Origin: Vigna angularis
Lineage: Eukaryota > Streptophyta > Magnoliopsida > Fabales > Fabaceae
Reading direction: 5' to 3'
Assembly (NCBI RefSeq): GCF_016808095.1
Contig: NC_068970.1
Span: forward strand, 38,722,630 to 38,786,629
Length of the DNA stretch: 64,000 nt
The notes under the pieces are model-generated. The model ran no database searches and was not told the DNA's origin. It worked only from the letters and a program-made list of their open reading frames with translations. Made by a program: the position numbers and the translations under genes. Positions 1-11,304 of the stretch are shown piece after piece; within the stretch, counting starts at the first letter, position 1, and every line of letters begins with the position of its first letter.

Positions 1-1120
1 TTTGCTTATGATTGTGAATGTTTGATAAGTAATGCTTGATGATGCTTTGATATGGATTGATGTTGAGATGTGCACTTTACATGCTTATACAGGTGGTTCA
101 CAAGCTTTGTGAACAAATGCAAGTTATTGTGATTGTGATTGTGATATTAAGCAGGATGTGTATGTCAAATGTGAATGAGCTTATATGTGAGGTTTTGAGC
201 TCCAGAGTTGTTGTGATTGAGTGCTATTACTTTGGAAGCATAAATAACTTTGCCCAGGTTTTCTATGATTGAATCAATTGCTTGTTTGCATAAAATGATC
301 AAGGCCGTTTGTTGGAAACCCTTATATTAGCCAAATTTCATGAAATTAGCCACTAAAAGAGAACACTTTGTGTTATATCCTTTGAACCCTTAGCCTTGAA
401 CATGATTTGAAAACCCTTATTGAAAAGCTTTACCTTGAGTTAAGTAGAAAATATTATGTGGTATTGACAAATGTTCAAGTTTGGGGTTGTTGGAAAATAG
501 AAAGGGAAATTGAAAGCATTGAGCTAAGAGCTAAGAAGTAAATATGTGAAAAGCAAAAGAAAAAAAAGAGAAAGAAAGGAAAAGAAAAAACAAAGCTCAA
601 TGCAAAGGAAAGTTGGGAAAGTAAGAATGATTGTGTTTATATGATTCTCTTAACTCAAGGGTTTTGTGATCTAGAAAAACCAATTTTCTTGTTAGCCCAA
701 CCACATTATAAGCCATTGAAAGTCCTTGTGATAATGCACGCTTGTGAATTTATTTGATTGTGGTTAAATGAAAGGCAAAGTCAATTCTTGTGACATTGTG
801 GTAGTAGAGTGAAAGAGTGATTACCTCTTATACACTTGTGTTTGAGTGAAACACTTTACCTAGTGAGGAGATACACATGAACATCCATGCTTAGTTGATT
901 TATCATTCATGAAAAATAGCATTTGTTGGATATTAAGTGATTTTGTGAACACCCAAAGCATGTGCACATCTTGATTGAAATCTTTGTCATGAGTTTGATT
1001 GAAGTTTTTACTTATCTTGAAAAGAGGATTTTTGAATGAGTGAACCATTGTACAAATTGGTAGAAGATTGAGTTACATTTTGTTTGCTTGAGGACAAGCA
1101 AAGTTCTAAGTTTGGGGTTG
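1..1120 (+). mobile_element. 3' internal non-coding region of LTR element, family A (copy 1)
   Basis: No coding frame is visible. The stretch aligns by eye with 4866-5798 and 11460-12600 (shared blocks such as the one starting gctccagag and the one starting tgaggacaagcaaag). It ends in a purine/T-rich stretch (aagtttggggttg) directly before the LTR that begins TGATAACAG, which is where a polypurine tract should lie. The left part of the element lies outside the window. Confidence 0.75.
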
Positions 1121-2381
1121 TGATAACAGTTGAAAAACTGTTATTTTCATGCTTAAATTTGATACTAAAAGCAACCTTTAACACTTAGAAACTAGCTTGA
1201 AATCATGTTTTTGGTTATATTTTCAGAAATAAGAGAGTTGGACAGGTTTATGCTTGATTTCAATGTTTTATGCAGGTTTTAAGGTGAATTTGGTGAAAGA
1301 AGTGAAGAAGAACAAAAAGGGAATCAGAAAACACATCAAAAAGTGCAAAAGGAGAAGCCGCAACCACCGCTCAGCGGTAGTTTACCGCTGAGCGGCACTC
1401 AGAAACCCACGTTAGCTCCGCTGAGGGGTGAAATGGCCGCTAAGGGGAAGAATCGAGCTCGCGCACTTACCGCTGAGCGGTAGTTTACTGCTGAGCGCAC
1501 TATTTTGGGCTTGGGCCTAATTTTCTGTATTTTTACGAATAGTATATAAGCTTTAGGTTTTCCTATGGTTTGTATCTTTGGCTGGGACGAAGCAAACACT
1601 CTCTTTTCCACCCCATTGAAGGAAGATTTTGGATGCTCAGGCTACCTCTCTACCTTTCTAGGGTTTTATCTTTCATTCTTTCATCATTGTTCATCTAGAT
1701 TCACCATGAATATGGTGAACTAAACCTTGTATTGTTGTTGGGGGATCAATGTAATCTTGTGAAACTCTCATATATGGAATTTGTGTTTAAAAATCTTATT
1801 TGAGATACATGCTTTCTTTGATTAATTGTTAGGGTTTTTCCTCTTTGCTCAAAGCATGCAGTGTTTAACTCATTCATTGTCATGATCATTGATTTTGTCG
1901 ATATGGGAACGTACGGGGAAGTCTAGATCCGGGGAATTTCTCCCAATAGTATATTGGTTCCCATTAAGCTCCTGCACTTCGGAATTAATTATTAGGAATG
2001 CTAGGAATTGTATGAACTCGTAATTAAGGATAGGCCTTCTTGACAAGGTAATTTAGAGAGTGGCATTAACATTGATGAAAAGAATGTTGAATTCCTAAAG
2101 TATATGAGAGTGGATAAGATGAAATTGATAACCCCAACAACATACTCATCCATATCATTCGTTACGTGTTTGTTTTACTCTTTTTGCCATTGATCACATT
2201 CATGCACACATGTTTAATTACTGTCTTTTGCATTTTAAACCTATAATCAATTGTTCACAAGTCCTAAATAATCAACGAATCAAATAACTAACTAGGCCGT
2301 GAGTCCTTTGGGACAACGATACTTGGTCTTAGCGAGTTTATTACTTGATACGATTCGGTCACACTTGTCGAGGGTAAAACA
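1121..2381 (+). mobile_element. LTR of family A (copy 1)
   Basis: About 1.26 kb bounded by TGATAACAG at the start and a terminal CA at 2381. It contains several CCGCTGAGCGG-type palindromes (about 1365-1500), a TATATAA at 1543-1549, the TTGTTGTTGGGG block and the terminal block with cttggtctta and gatacgattcgg that all family A LTRs share. It is preceded by a polypurine side and followed by a primer-binding side, so it joins two internal regions. Confidence 0.85.
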
Positions 2382-2387
2382 AGTTTG

Positions 2388-2423
2388 TGGCGCCGTTTTT
2401 CGGTGTTCATAAATTTGTCATCA
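2388..2423 (+). other. Degenerate primer-binding site and leader stub
   Basis: Begins tggcgccgtttttcggtg, a decayed form of the intact tggcgccgttgccgggga seen at 13554-13571. The same decayed form recurs at 3330, showing that the decay came before the local duplication. Confidence 0.6.
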
Positions 2424-3364
2424 ACTTACCGCTGAGCGGCACTATTTTGGGCTTGGGCCTAATTTTCTATATTATTACGAACAATATATAAGCTTTAGGT
2501 GTTCCTAGGGTTTGTATCTTTGGTTGGGACGAAACAAACACTCTCTTTTCCACCCCTTTGAAGGAAGATCTTGGATGCTCAGGCTCCCTTTTCACCTTTC
2601 TAGGGTTTTATCTTCCATTCTTTCATTATTGTTCATCTAGTTTCACCATGAATATGGTGAACTAAACCTTGTATTGTTGTTGGGGAATCAATGTAGTCTT
2701 GTGAAACTCTCATATATGGAATTTGTTTTAACATCTTATTTTAAGATACATGCTTTCTTTCATCATTAGTTAGGGTTTTTCCTCTTTGCTTAATGCTTGC
2801 TTTGTTTAACTCATTCATTGCCATGATCATTGATTTTGTCGATATGGGAACATACAGGGAAGTCTAGATCCGGGGAATTTCTCCCAATAGCATATTGGTT
2901 GCCTTTAAGCTCCTGCACTTCAGAACTAATTACTAGGAATGCTAGGAATTGTATGAACTCGTAATTAAGGATAGGCCTTCTTGACAAGGTAATTTAGAGA
3001 GTGGCATTAAAAATGATGAAAAGATTGATGAATTCTTAAAGTATATGAGAGTGGATAAGATGAAATTGATAACCCCAACAACATACTCATCCATATAATT
3101 CATTCCGTGTTTGTTTTACTCTTTTTGCCATTGATCACATTCATGCGTACATATTTAATTACTGTCTTTTGCATTAAAAACCTACAATCAATCGTTCACA
3201 AGTCTTAAATAATCAACGAATCAGATAACTAACTAGGCCGTGAGTCCTTTGGGAAAACGATACTTGGTCTTACCTAGTTTTATTACTTGATACGATTCGG
3301 TCACACTTGCCGATTGTTAAACAAGTTTGTGGCGCCGTTTTCGGTGTTCATAAATTTGTCATCA
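2424..3364 (+). repeat. Second unit of a ~950 bp tandem duplication (5'-truncated family A LTR plus PBS)
   Basis: Repeats 1463-2423: same palindrome (cttaccgctgagcgg), TATATAA (2485-2491), LTR end at 3323 and mutated primer-binding site at 3330. The LTR start is missing because the copy begins inside the LTR. Small differences between the two units show that they have diverged since duplication. Confidence 0.8.
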
Positions 3365-3406
3365 AGTTCTTGAAGTTGTTTTATGTAATGACTAATTTGA
3401 TTTCAG

Positions 3407-4400
3407 GTTCTTCTTATCCAACTTCTAAACGTTACTTCATGCAAGTTTGGAAAATTGAATGTTTGTTACGAGAAAATGTAAAAAGTGATGATATGACGAT
3501 TAAAGATATGTCATTGACCATGATGAACAAGTTTAATAAGTATTGGGATCAATATTATGACATTCTTGCTATTGGGGCTATTCTTGATCCACGGATGAAG
3601 TTTGAAGCCATTCGATTTTGTTATAGAAAGATTAATCCTTCTACTTATGAAGAAAAAATTAATGTTTTAAAGGATAACATGTATAAGTTGGTTGAAGAAT
3701 ATGTCAAATTAAATTCAAATGAGTCAAATACTTCAAGTTCTCAAGTTGCTCCTCCAACACAACAACCTTCTTTTACTAATGATGAGCCAGTGATGGATGC
3801 ATTTGATGTAAGTCTTTAATTCTTATATTTGCTTTATTTTATTATGTATATTTTATTTATTACTTGTGACTAATGACATATTAACTTTGTTTCATGATGT
3901 CTTAGGAATATGTTGATTATTTGAGCCAACATGTTAATGACACTAAAAGGTCTGAATTAGATCTTTATTTAGATGAAGGGAATCTTGATCCAAAGTTTTT
4001 TGATAAGTTGGATGTATTAAGTTATTGGAGGGATCGTCAAGATCGTTATCCAAACTTATCTAAGATGGCTTGTGATATTCTTAGCATTCCAATCACTGCA
4101 GTTGCTAGTGAGTCTGCCTTTAGTCTTGGTTCTCGTGTGCTAACCAAATATCGTTCATCCATTCTTCCAGAGAATGTTGAGGCACTTATTTTAACTCAAA
4201 ACTGGTTGCATGGTTTTGAACTAACAGGTAACATTATTGTTATTCTCATATGTCTTTAATTATTTATTACTTTGTGTTTCAATATTATAGGTAACACTAT
4301 TTTTTATTGTATTGTAGATGGAGATAAAGAAGAAGATGCTTCACGAGAGCATAATCCTATGGATTTATTCATTCAGGACTTCAATTTAATAGATGGATAA
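3407..4400 (+). pseudogene. hAT transposase (RICESLEEPER-like), C-terminal part in three exons
   Basis: Visible exons are 3407-3807, 3906-4227 and 4318-4400 (stop TAA at 4398), each with GT/AG borders and matching phase. The first carries the block with VWKIECLL and DILAIGAILDPRMKF, typical of the C-terminal half of plant zinc-finger-BED/RICESLEEPER hAT transposases. The second has the hATC dimerisation region (LDVLSYWRD, then ITAVASESAFS and ALILTQNWL). The N-terminal BED finger and the RNase H-like catalytic core are absent upstream, so this is a truncated copy without transposase activity. The exons themselves have no stop codons, so truncation is either recent or happened without much later decay. 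As a family, such proteins bind element ends and catalyse cut-and-paste transposition in the nucleus. Confidence 0.88.
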
Positions 4401-4714
4401 TATTATAGATTGGATAATTCAAGAATATATCATTTGTTTTATCTTGTTTTTAGACCTATCTACAAGCATGACAGTTTTATCTTGTGCTATATATTTTTGT
4501 TAACGGCTATATGTAATTACGTATGTCTCATTAAACTAAATTGGCAAAATTTTATGCTTGATAGCTTAAAATATATATAACAATATATTTCTTTTGTTTC
4601 ATTTTCTTTTATATTAATTGATCCAATTATTACTATTTCAATTTGGTCGATCAAAGTAACATGTTATAAGAATCTCGGAAGAAGAGAGTGAAAAAGAAGT
4701 TAATTAAGTGAGCC

Positions 4715-4864
4715 AATGAGCCAACCCGTTTAACCCACCAACCCGTAGTGGGTCGGGTCGGGTTCGAATTTTTTCGGCTCGCTAATAAATGAGCCGGGTT
4801 GGGTTGGCTCACTAAGTGGCCAACCCGTGGTGGGTCGGGTTGGGTACCCGTTTTGACAGCTCTA
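4715..4864 (+). repeat. hAT subterminal repeats and right terminal inverted repeat
   Basis: A GC-rich block with repeated caacccg and gtgggtcgggt units in both orientations ends in the probable terminal repeat at 4847-4864. Such clusters serve as transposase binding sites in hAT elements. The left-end partner is not in the window. Confidence 0.7.
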
Positions 4865-5798
4865 GTTTTGAGCTCCAGAGTTGTTATTGTTGAATACTAT
4901 TACTGTGAAAGCATGAATGACTTTGCCCAGGTTTTCTATGATTGAATCACTTGCTTGTTTGCATCATATGATCAAGGCCATTTGTTGGTAACCCTTTTGT
5001 TAGCCAAATGCATGAATTTAGCCCACTAAAAGATAGCACTATATGTTCTATTCTTTGAACCCTTAGCCTTGAACATGATTTGAAAACCCTTTTTGAAAAG
5101 CTTTACCTTGAGTTAAGATGAAAATATTCTGTGGTATTGATAAATGTTCAAGTTCGGGGTTGTTGGAAAATAGAAAAGGAAAATAAAAAGCATTGAGCTA
5201 AAAGTCAAGCATGTGAAAAGAAAAAGAAAAAGGAAAGAAAAAAAAAAGAAAAGAAAAGCTCAATGCAAAAGAAAGTTCGGAATAATCAAGAATGGTTGTG
5301 TTTAGATGATTCTCTTAACTCAAGGGTTTTGTGATCCAGAAAAACCAATTGTTATTGTTAGCCCAGCCACATTATAAGCCATTGAAAAGTCCTTGTGATG
5401 ATGTGTGCTTGTAAGTGTTTTTGATTATGGTTAAATGAAAGACAAAGTTGATTCATGTGACATTGCAATAGTAGAGTGAATGAGTGAATATCTCCTATAG
5501 ACTTGTGTGTTGAGTGAAACACTTTATCTAGTGAGGATAGATTCCATGAACACATAAGAACATCTTTGCTTAGTTGATTGATCATTCATGATAATAGCAT
5601 TTATTGGATATGATGTGTTTGAGTGAACACTAAAGTCATGTGCACATCATGATTGAAGTCTTGGTGATGAGCTAAATTGAGTATTTACTTATCTTGAAAG
5701 AAGGAGTTTTGAATGTGGTGAACCATTGAATGGACTGGTAGAAGATTGAGTTACATCTTATTTGCTTGAGGACAAGCAAAGTTCTAAGTTTGGGGTTG
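4865..5798 (+). mobile_element. 3' internal non-coding region of family A (copy 2)
   Basis: Homologous to 193-1120 from the gctccagag block on. It ends with gaggacaagcaaag and tttggggttg just before the next LTR. No coding sequence is visible. Confidence 0.75.
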
Positions 5799-7036
5799 TG
5801 ATAACAGTTGAAAAACTGTTATTTTTATACTTAAAATTGACTTTAATTACAACCTTTATGACTTAGAAATTAGCTTGAACTCATGATTTTGTTGAATTAT
5901 TGACTTTAAGATGAAATTGATGAAAGAAGTGAAAAGGGAAAGAGATTGAGATAGAAAATGACAAAAAAAGTGCAAAAGAAGAGAATCAACAAGTACCGCT
6001 CAACGCCAACTACCGCTGAGCGGCACTTTTCAATACCCGTTGGCACCGCTGAGGGGAAAACTGGCGCCGAGGGGAAGAAGTGAAACGCGCTACTACCGTT
6101 GAGCGGCACTTTTATTGGCTTGGGCCTAATTTTCTGTATTTTTTAGAATAGTATATAAGCTTTAGGACATCCTAGGGTTTGTATCTTTGGCTGGAACGAA
6201 GCAGAAACATACTCTTTCACCCCTTGGAGGAGGATTTTGGATGCTAAGGCTTCCTTCTCAACTTTCTAGGGTTCTATCTTTCATTCTTTCATTGTATTTC
6301 ATCTAGTTTCACCATGAATATGGTGAACTAAACTTATTTTGTTGTTGGGGAATCAATGTAACTCCTTAGAAACTCTCTTGTATAGAATTTGTTCTTCAAA
6401 ATCATCTTTATGATACATGCTTTCTTTCATTAATAGTTAGGGTTTTTCCTCGTTGCTCAAAGCATGCATTGTTTAACTCATTCGATGTCATGATCATTGG
6501 TTTTGTCGATATGGACACATACGGGGAAATTTTAGATCTGGGGAATCTCTCCCAACAATATATTACCAACCTAGACATAAGAGTATGATGGTTGGTTGCC
6601 TTTAAGATTCTGTTCATTATAATGCATGATTAATTGCTAAGGAGACAAGACATTGTAAACTAGTGATTATGATTAGGCTTTCTTCGCCGAGACATCGAGT
6701 TTTTAGCAATTTAGAAAGTGACATTAACGTTAATGAAAAGATTGATGAATTCCTAAATACGAGAGAGTGGATAGGATGAAATTGATAAACCCCAACAACA
6801 TATTCATCCATATAATTCAAATCACGTGTTTTGTTTCTTCTTGTCCATTGATCAATACATGCATACATATTTAATTTTGAGTATTTGCATTAAACTCTTA
6901 ATCAATCAGTTTTGCAAGTCTTAGCTAATCAATAAACCACACAATTGTCTAGGCCGTGAGTCCTTTGGAAAAACAATACTTGGTCTTACCAGGTTATTAC
7001 TTGATACGATTCGGTTACACTTGCCGAGGGTTAACA
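5799..7036 (+). mobile_element. LTR of family A (copy 2)
   Basis: About 1.24 kb from TGATAACAG to GGTTAACA. TATATAA lies at 6152-6158, with CCGCTGAGCGG-type motifs at about 5995-6110. It is followed (7037-7077) by a strongly decayed primer-binding/leader stub, then by an inverted LTR. Confidence 0.85.
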
Positions 7037-7077
7037 AGTCTTTGACTCCATTTTTGGGATTTAAGATTTGTTCATCA

Positions 7078-8356
7078 CCCTCGGCAAGTGTAACCGAATC
7101 GTATCAAGTAATAATAAAATGGTAAGACCAAGTATCGTTTCCCAAAAGACTCACGGCCTAAACAATTATGTGATTTGTTGATTAAATTAGACTTGTGAAC
7201 GAATTCTTGTAGGTTTAAATGCAAATACTAAAAATTAAATATGAATGCATGTATTGATCAATTGGATCAAATGAAGCAAAAGCGATTGATGTAAATTATG
7301 GAATGATGATGTTGTTGGGGTTTTCAATTCATCTTATCCAGTCTCATGTATTCAAGAATTCATCTTCTTCATTAATGTTAATGCCACTTTCTAATTTACC
7401 TTAAACTCGATGTCTCGATGAAGAAAGCCTACTCCTAATCACTAGTTTACAATGTCTTGTCTCCTTAGCAATTATTCATGCATTACATTCGCACATAAGC
7501 TTAAAGGCAACGAATCTTCCTATCCTTATGTCTACGCAATATTACTATTGGGAGAATTTCTTCATGTCTAGATTTATCTATATGTGTCCATACAAATAAA
7601 ATCAATGATCATGTAATTGAATGAGTTAAACAAAGCATGCATAGAGTATAGAAGAAAAACCCTAACAATTAATGAAAGAAAGCATATGGATTAAAGAACC
7701 AATTCAATACATGAGAGTTTCAAAGGATTACATTGATTCCCCAACAACAATGAAGGTTTAGTTCACCATAATCATGGTGAAACTAGATCAAAAATACTGA
7801 AAGAATGAAAGATAGAACCCTAGAATTTGAAGAACGGAGCTAAAGCATCCAAAATCCTCCTCCAAGGGGTGAAGAAAGTGTGACTTTTCTTCGTTCTGCC
7901 CAAAGATACTAACCCTAATTCGGCCGAAACCTTATATAGCCTTCTAAAAATTACAGAAAAGTGGCCCAAGGCCATTAAAATGGTGCTCTACAGTAATTAC
8001 CGCTCAACGGTAAGTGCGGTTCTTCTATTTGACGCTCAACTGCAGTTTTGCCCCTCAAGGGTGACTGCGGGACTTCAGAGTGCCGCTCAGTAGTAAAAGT
8101 GGCGTTGAGCGGTACTTGAGACTCTTCTTTTATGCACTTTTTCTTCCTTTTCTGAATCCAACTTCTGGCTTCTTCACTTCTTCCATTCAATTCATCTTAA
8201 AACCTGCAAAAACAAGGAAAACCAAGCATAAAACCCATCCAACTCTCTTATTTCCAAAACAAACAAAATCATGATTCCAAGCTAGTTTCTAAGTCATAAA
8301 GGTTGTTTTTGATGTCAAAATTAAGTATAAAAATAACAGTTTTTCAACTGTTATCA
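7078..8356 (-). mobile_element. Inverted family A LTR (copy 3)
   Basis: Reverse complement of the family A LTR. It starts at ccctcggcaagtg, lacking the outer TGTTAA, and ends aactgttatca. The TATATAA box is at 7932-7938 in reverse. No target duplication is visible on the two sides, which points to recombination or a break at 7078 and not to a clean insertion. Confidence 0.82.
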
Positions 8357-8534
8357 ATACCACCACGCCATCCTTGTAGAAGGAGAGGACCACCACCAGC
8401 ACATGCATCGCCTCATGATGCAGAGCCTTTTCAGATGAGGGACATGTATATGTCTTTGATGGAGGACAGGTTGCAGTCTATTCACAGAGGGCAAGTAGCC
8501 ACTGCGGAGATGATCATAGGGATGTATGGTACAC

Positions 8535-11123
8535 TGATAACAGTTGAAAAACTGTTATTTTTATAGTTAAAATTGACCTTAAAGACAACCTTTATGACTC
8601 AGTGTTTAACCCTCGGCAAGTGTAACCGAATCGTATCAAGTAATAAAAAATGGTAAGACCAAGTATCGTTTCCCAAGAGACTCACGACACTAAACAATTA
8701 TTTGATTACTCAACTAATTAAGATTGTAAAGAAATATTTTGGGGTTTTTGAATGCAAATGCAATAAAATAAACATGCATTCAATTTGATCAATTGAGGCT
8801 AAACACAAGAATGATTGAATGAAGTTGATGATATTGTTGTTGGGGTTTAGATTTCACCTAATTTACTCTCATGTATTTATGAATTCATCTTTCTTCATTA
8901 ATGTTAATGCCACTTTCTAAATTACCTTAAACCCGATGTCTCGGCGAAGAAAGCCTAATCATAATCACTAGTTTACAATGTCTTGTCTCCCTAGAAATTA
9001 CTCATGCATTATAAAGCACAGAAGCTTAAAGGCAACCAACCATCATACTCTTATGTCTAGGTTTATACTACTATTGGGAGAGATTCCCCCAGATCTAGAT
9101 TTCCTCGTATGTGTTCATATAGATAAAATCAATAATCATGACATCGAATGAGTTAAACAATGCATGCTTAGAGCAAAGAGAAAAAACCCTAACAAATAAT
9201 GAAAGAAAGCATGTATCTTTAAAAGATCTTGAAGAACAAATTCAATACATGAGAGTTTCAAAGGATTACATTGATTCCCGAACAACAATAAACGTTTAGT
9301 TCTCCATCGTCATGGAAAAACTAGATGAACAATGGAATGAAAGAATGAAAGAGATAGAAAAACCCGAGAAAGAGAAGAGGAGAGTCATCACCATCCCCAA
9401 ATCTACCCCCAAGGGGTGAAAAGTGTGTTTTTGTGCTTAAGCCATCAAAAGATGCTTGACCTAGGTTAACTAAAACCTTATATATTATTCTAAAACTTAC
9501 AGAAAAGTAAGCACAAGCCCATAAGAGTGTCGCTCAACGGTAAGCGCGTGACTGCTATTCTACCCCTCAGTTGTAGTTTTGCCCCTCAGCGGTGTCTGCG
9601 GGTCTTCAAAGTGCCGCTCAACAGTAAATGGCGCTGAGCGGTACTTGCGGCTTCTCCCTTTTATGCACTTTTTCTTCCTTTTCTCAATCCAACTCTTAGC
9701 TCCTTCACTTTTTTCGCTCAATTCATCTCAAAAACCTGCAAAAACAAGGAAATCAACCATAAAACATGTCCAACTCTCTTATTTACATAACTTCAACAAA
9801 AACATGATTCCAAACTAGTTTCTAAGTCATAAAGGTTGTCTTTAAGGTCAAATTTAAGTGTAAAAATAACAGTTTTTCAACTGTTATCACTTAGAAACTA
9901 CCTTGGAATCATGCTTTTGTTTATGTTTTTGAAATAAGAGAGTTGGATCAGTTTTATGCTTGGTTTTCCTTGTTTTTGCAGGTTTTAAGATGAATTGGAT
10001 GAAAGAAGTGAAGTAGGAAGAAGTTGGAATCAGAAAAGGAAGTGAAAAGTGAACAAAAAGAGAAGACACGAGTACCGCTCAGCTGTGTTCTTGAGATCCC
10101 GTAGTCACCGTTGAGGGGCAGAAATGCAACTGAGCGTCAACTGAGGAATCGCACTTACGGTCGAGCGGTATTTACCGCTGAGCGCCATTTTTGTGGGCCT
10201 TGGGCCACTTTTCTCTAATCTTTAGAATACTATATAAGGTTTTAGTCGACCTAGGTCAGTCCTCTTTGGCTGGAACGAAGCAAAATACACTTTCTTCACC
10301 CCTTAGAGGAGGATTTTGGATGATTAAGATTTCACCCCTTAGAGGAGGATTTTGGATGATCAAGCTCCACTCTTCAAATTCTAGGGTTTTATCTTTCATT
10401 CTTCCATTGTTTTTCATCTAGTTTCACCATGCTTATGGTGAACTAAACCTTCATTGTTGTTGGGGAACCATTGTAATCCTTTGAAGCTCTCATGTATTCA
10501 ATTGATTCTTTATAATATATGTTTTCTTTCATTAATTGTTAGGGTTTTTCTTCCATACTCTATGCATGCTTTGTTTAACTCATTTTATTGCATGATCATT
10601 GATTTTGTCGATATGGACACATACGGAGAAATCTAGACATGAAGAAATTCTCCTAATAGTAGTATAAACCTAGACATAGGAATATGATGGTTGGTTGCCT
10701 TTAAGCTTCTGTGCTAATAATGCATGAATAATTGCTAGGGAGACAAGACATTGTAAACTAGTGATTATGAGTAGGCTTTCTTCACCAAGACATTGGGTTT
10801 AAGGTAATTTAGAAAGTGGCATTAACATTAATGAAGAAAGATGAATTCTTGAATACATGAGAGTGGATATAATGAATTGGTAAACCCCAACAACATAATT
10901 ATTCATACTATCCATCAACTGTTTTTGCATTGTTCAAGTCCATTGATCAACCTTGCATTCATGTTTATTTTTGCATAGTTCAACAATAATATTTTCGATT
11001 ACAAGTCTAAGATAATCAACAAATCACTTAACTATTTAAGTCGTGAGTCCTTTGTGAAACGATACTTGGTCTTACCAATTTTAATATTTGATACGATTCG
11101 GTTACACTTGCCGAGGGTTAACA
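8535..11123 (+). mobile_element. Solo LTR of family A (copy 4) with TSD TACAC, interrupted by another solo LTR
   Basis: Bounded by TGATAACAG (8535) and GGTTAACA (11123), and flanked by identical 5-bp repeats TACAC at 8530-8534 and 11124-11128. TATATAA lies at 10231-10237. The LTR proper is 8535-8601 plus 9895-11123. A solo LTR with target duplication shows insertion followed by LTR-LTR recombination. Confidence 0.93.
8602..9889 (-). mobile_element. Nested inverted solo LTR of family A (copy 5)
   Basis: Begins TGTTTAACC (8602) and ends TTATCA (9889). It is flanked by CTCAG (8597-8601) and CTTAG (9890-9894), a 5-bp target duplication with one later change. It lies about 67 bp into the outer LTR, so it is the younger insertion. 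TATATAA is reversed at 9478-9484; CCGCTCAACGG-like motifs lie at 9530-9645. Confidence 0.9.
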
Positions 11124-11304
11124 TACACCCCCTGGAAGACGGTGGACTATGGATGAATTCAACAATGTGGTGGCATGGCCAGAAGAGCAGGCACAAGGCA
11201 GTGGAGTTGGAGCAGCTGAAGCTCCAACTATGGAGGAAGATGATGAGGATGATGATGATTTTGAAGATGCTGAAGAAGAAAAAGAGGAGGAGGATTATAA
11301 TTGA

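Larger units (their letters stand above)
3365..4864 (+). mobile_element. 5'-truncated hAT transposon
   Basis: Holds the 3' half of a transposase gene and an intact-looking right end. The left end is missing: at about 3364 the sequence passes straight from family A leader into a transposase intron. The right terminus reads cccgttttgacagctcta, the usual plant hAT end in reverse. It is followed by gttttgag, which also occurs in the homologous unoccupied site near 193, so it may be one side of an 8-bp target duplication. Confidence 0.75.
8357..11304 (+). pseudogene. C-terminal end of an env-like ORF of family A, split by a solo LTR
   Basis: Coding parts are 8357-8534 and 11129-11304 (stop TGA at 11302). 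The left part includes DMYMSLMEDRLQSIHRGQ; the right part includes MDEFNNVVAWPEEQ followed by an acidic Asp/Glu-rich tail. One open frame runs through both parts when the LTR and one copy of its TACAC duplication are set aside, so the insertion is what broke the gene. Such tails occur in legume LTR-element third ORFs, often labelled putative plant transposon protein; this is from memory, and function is unknown. The N-terminal part is missing at the break with the inverted LTR. Confidence 0.65.
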
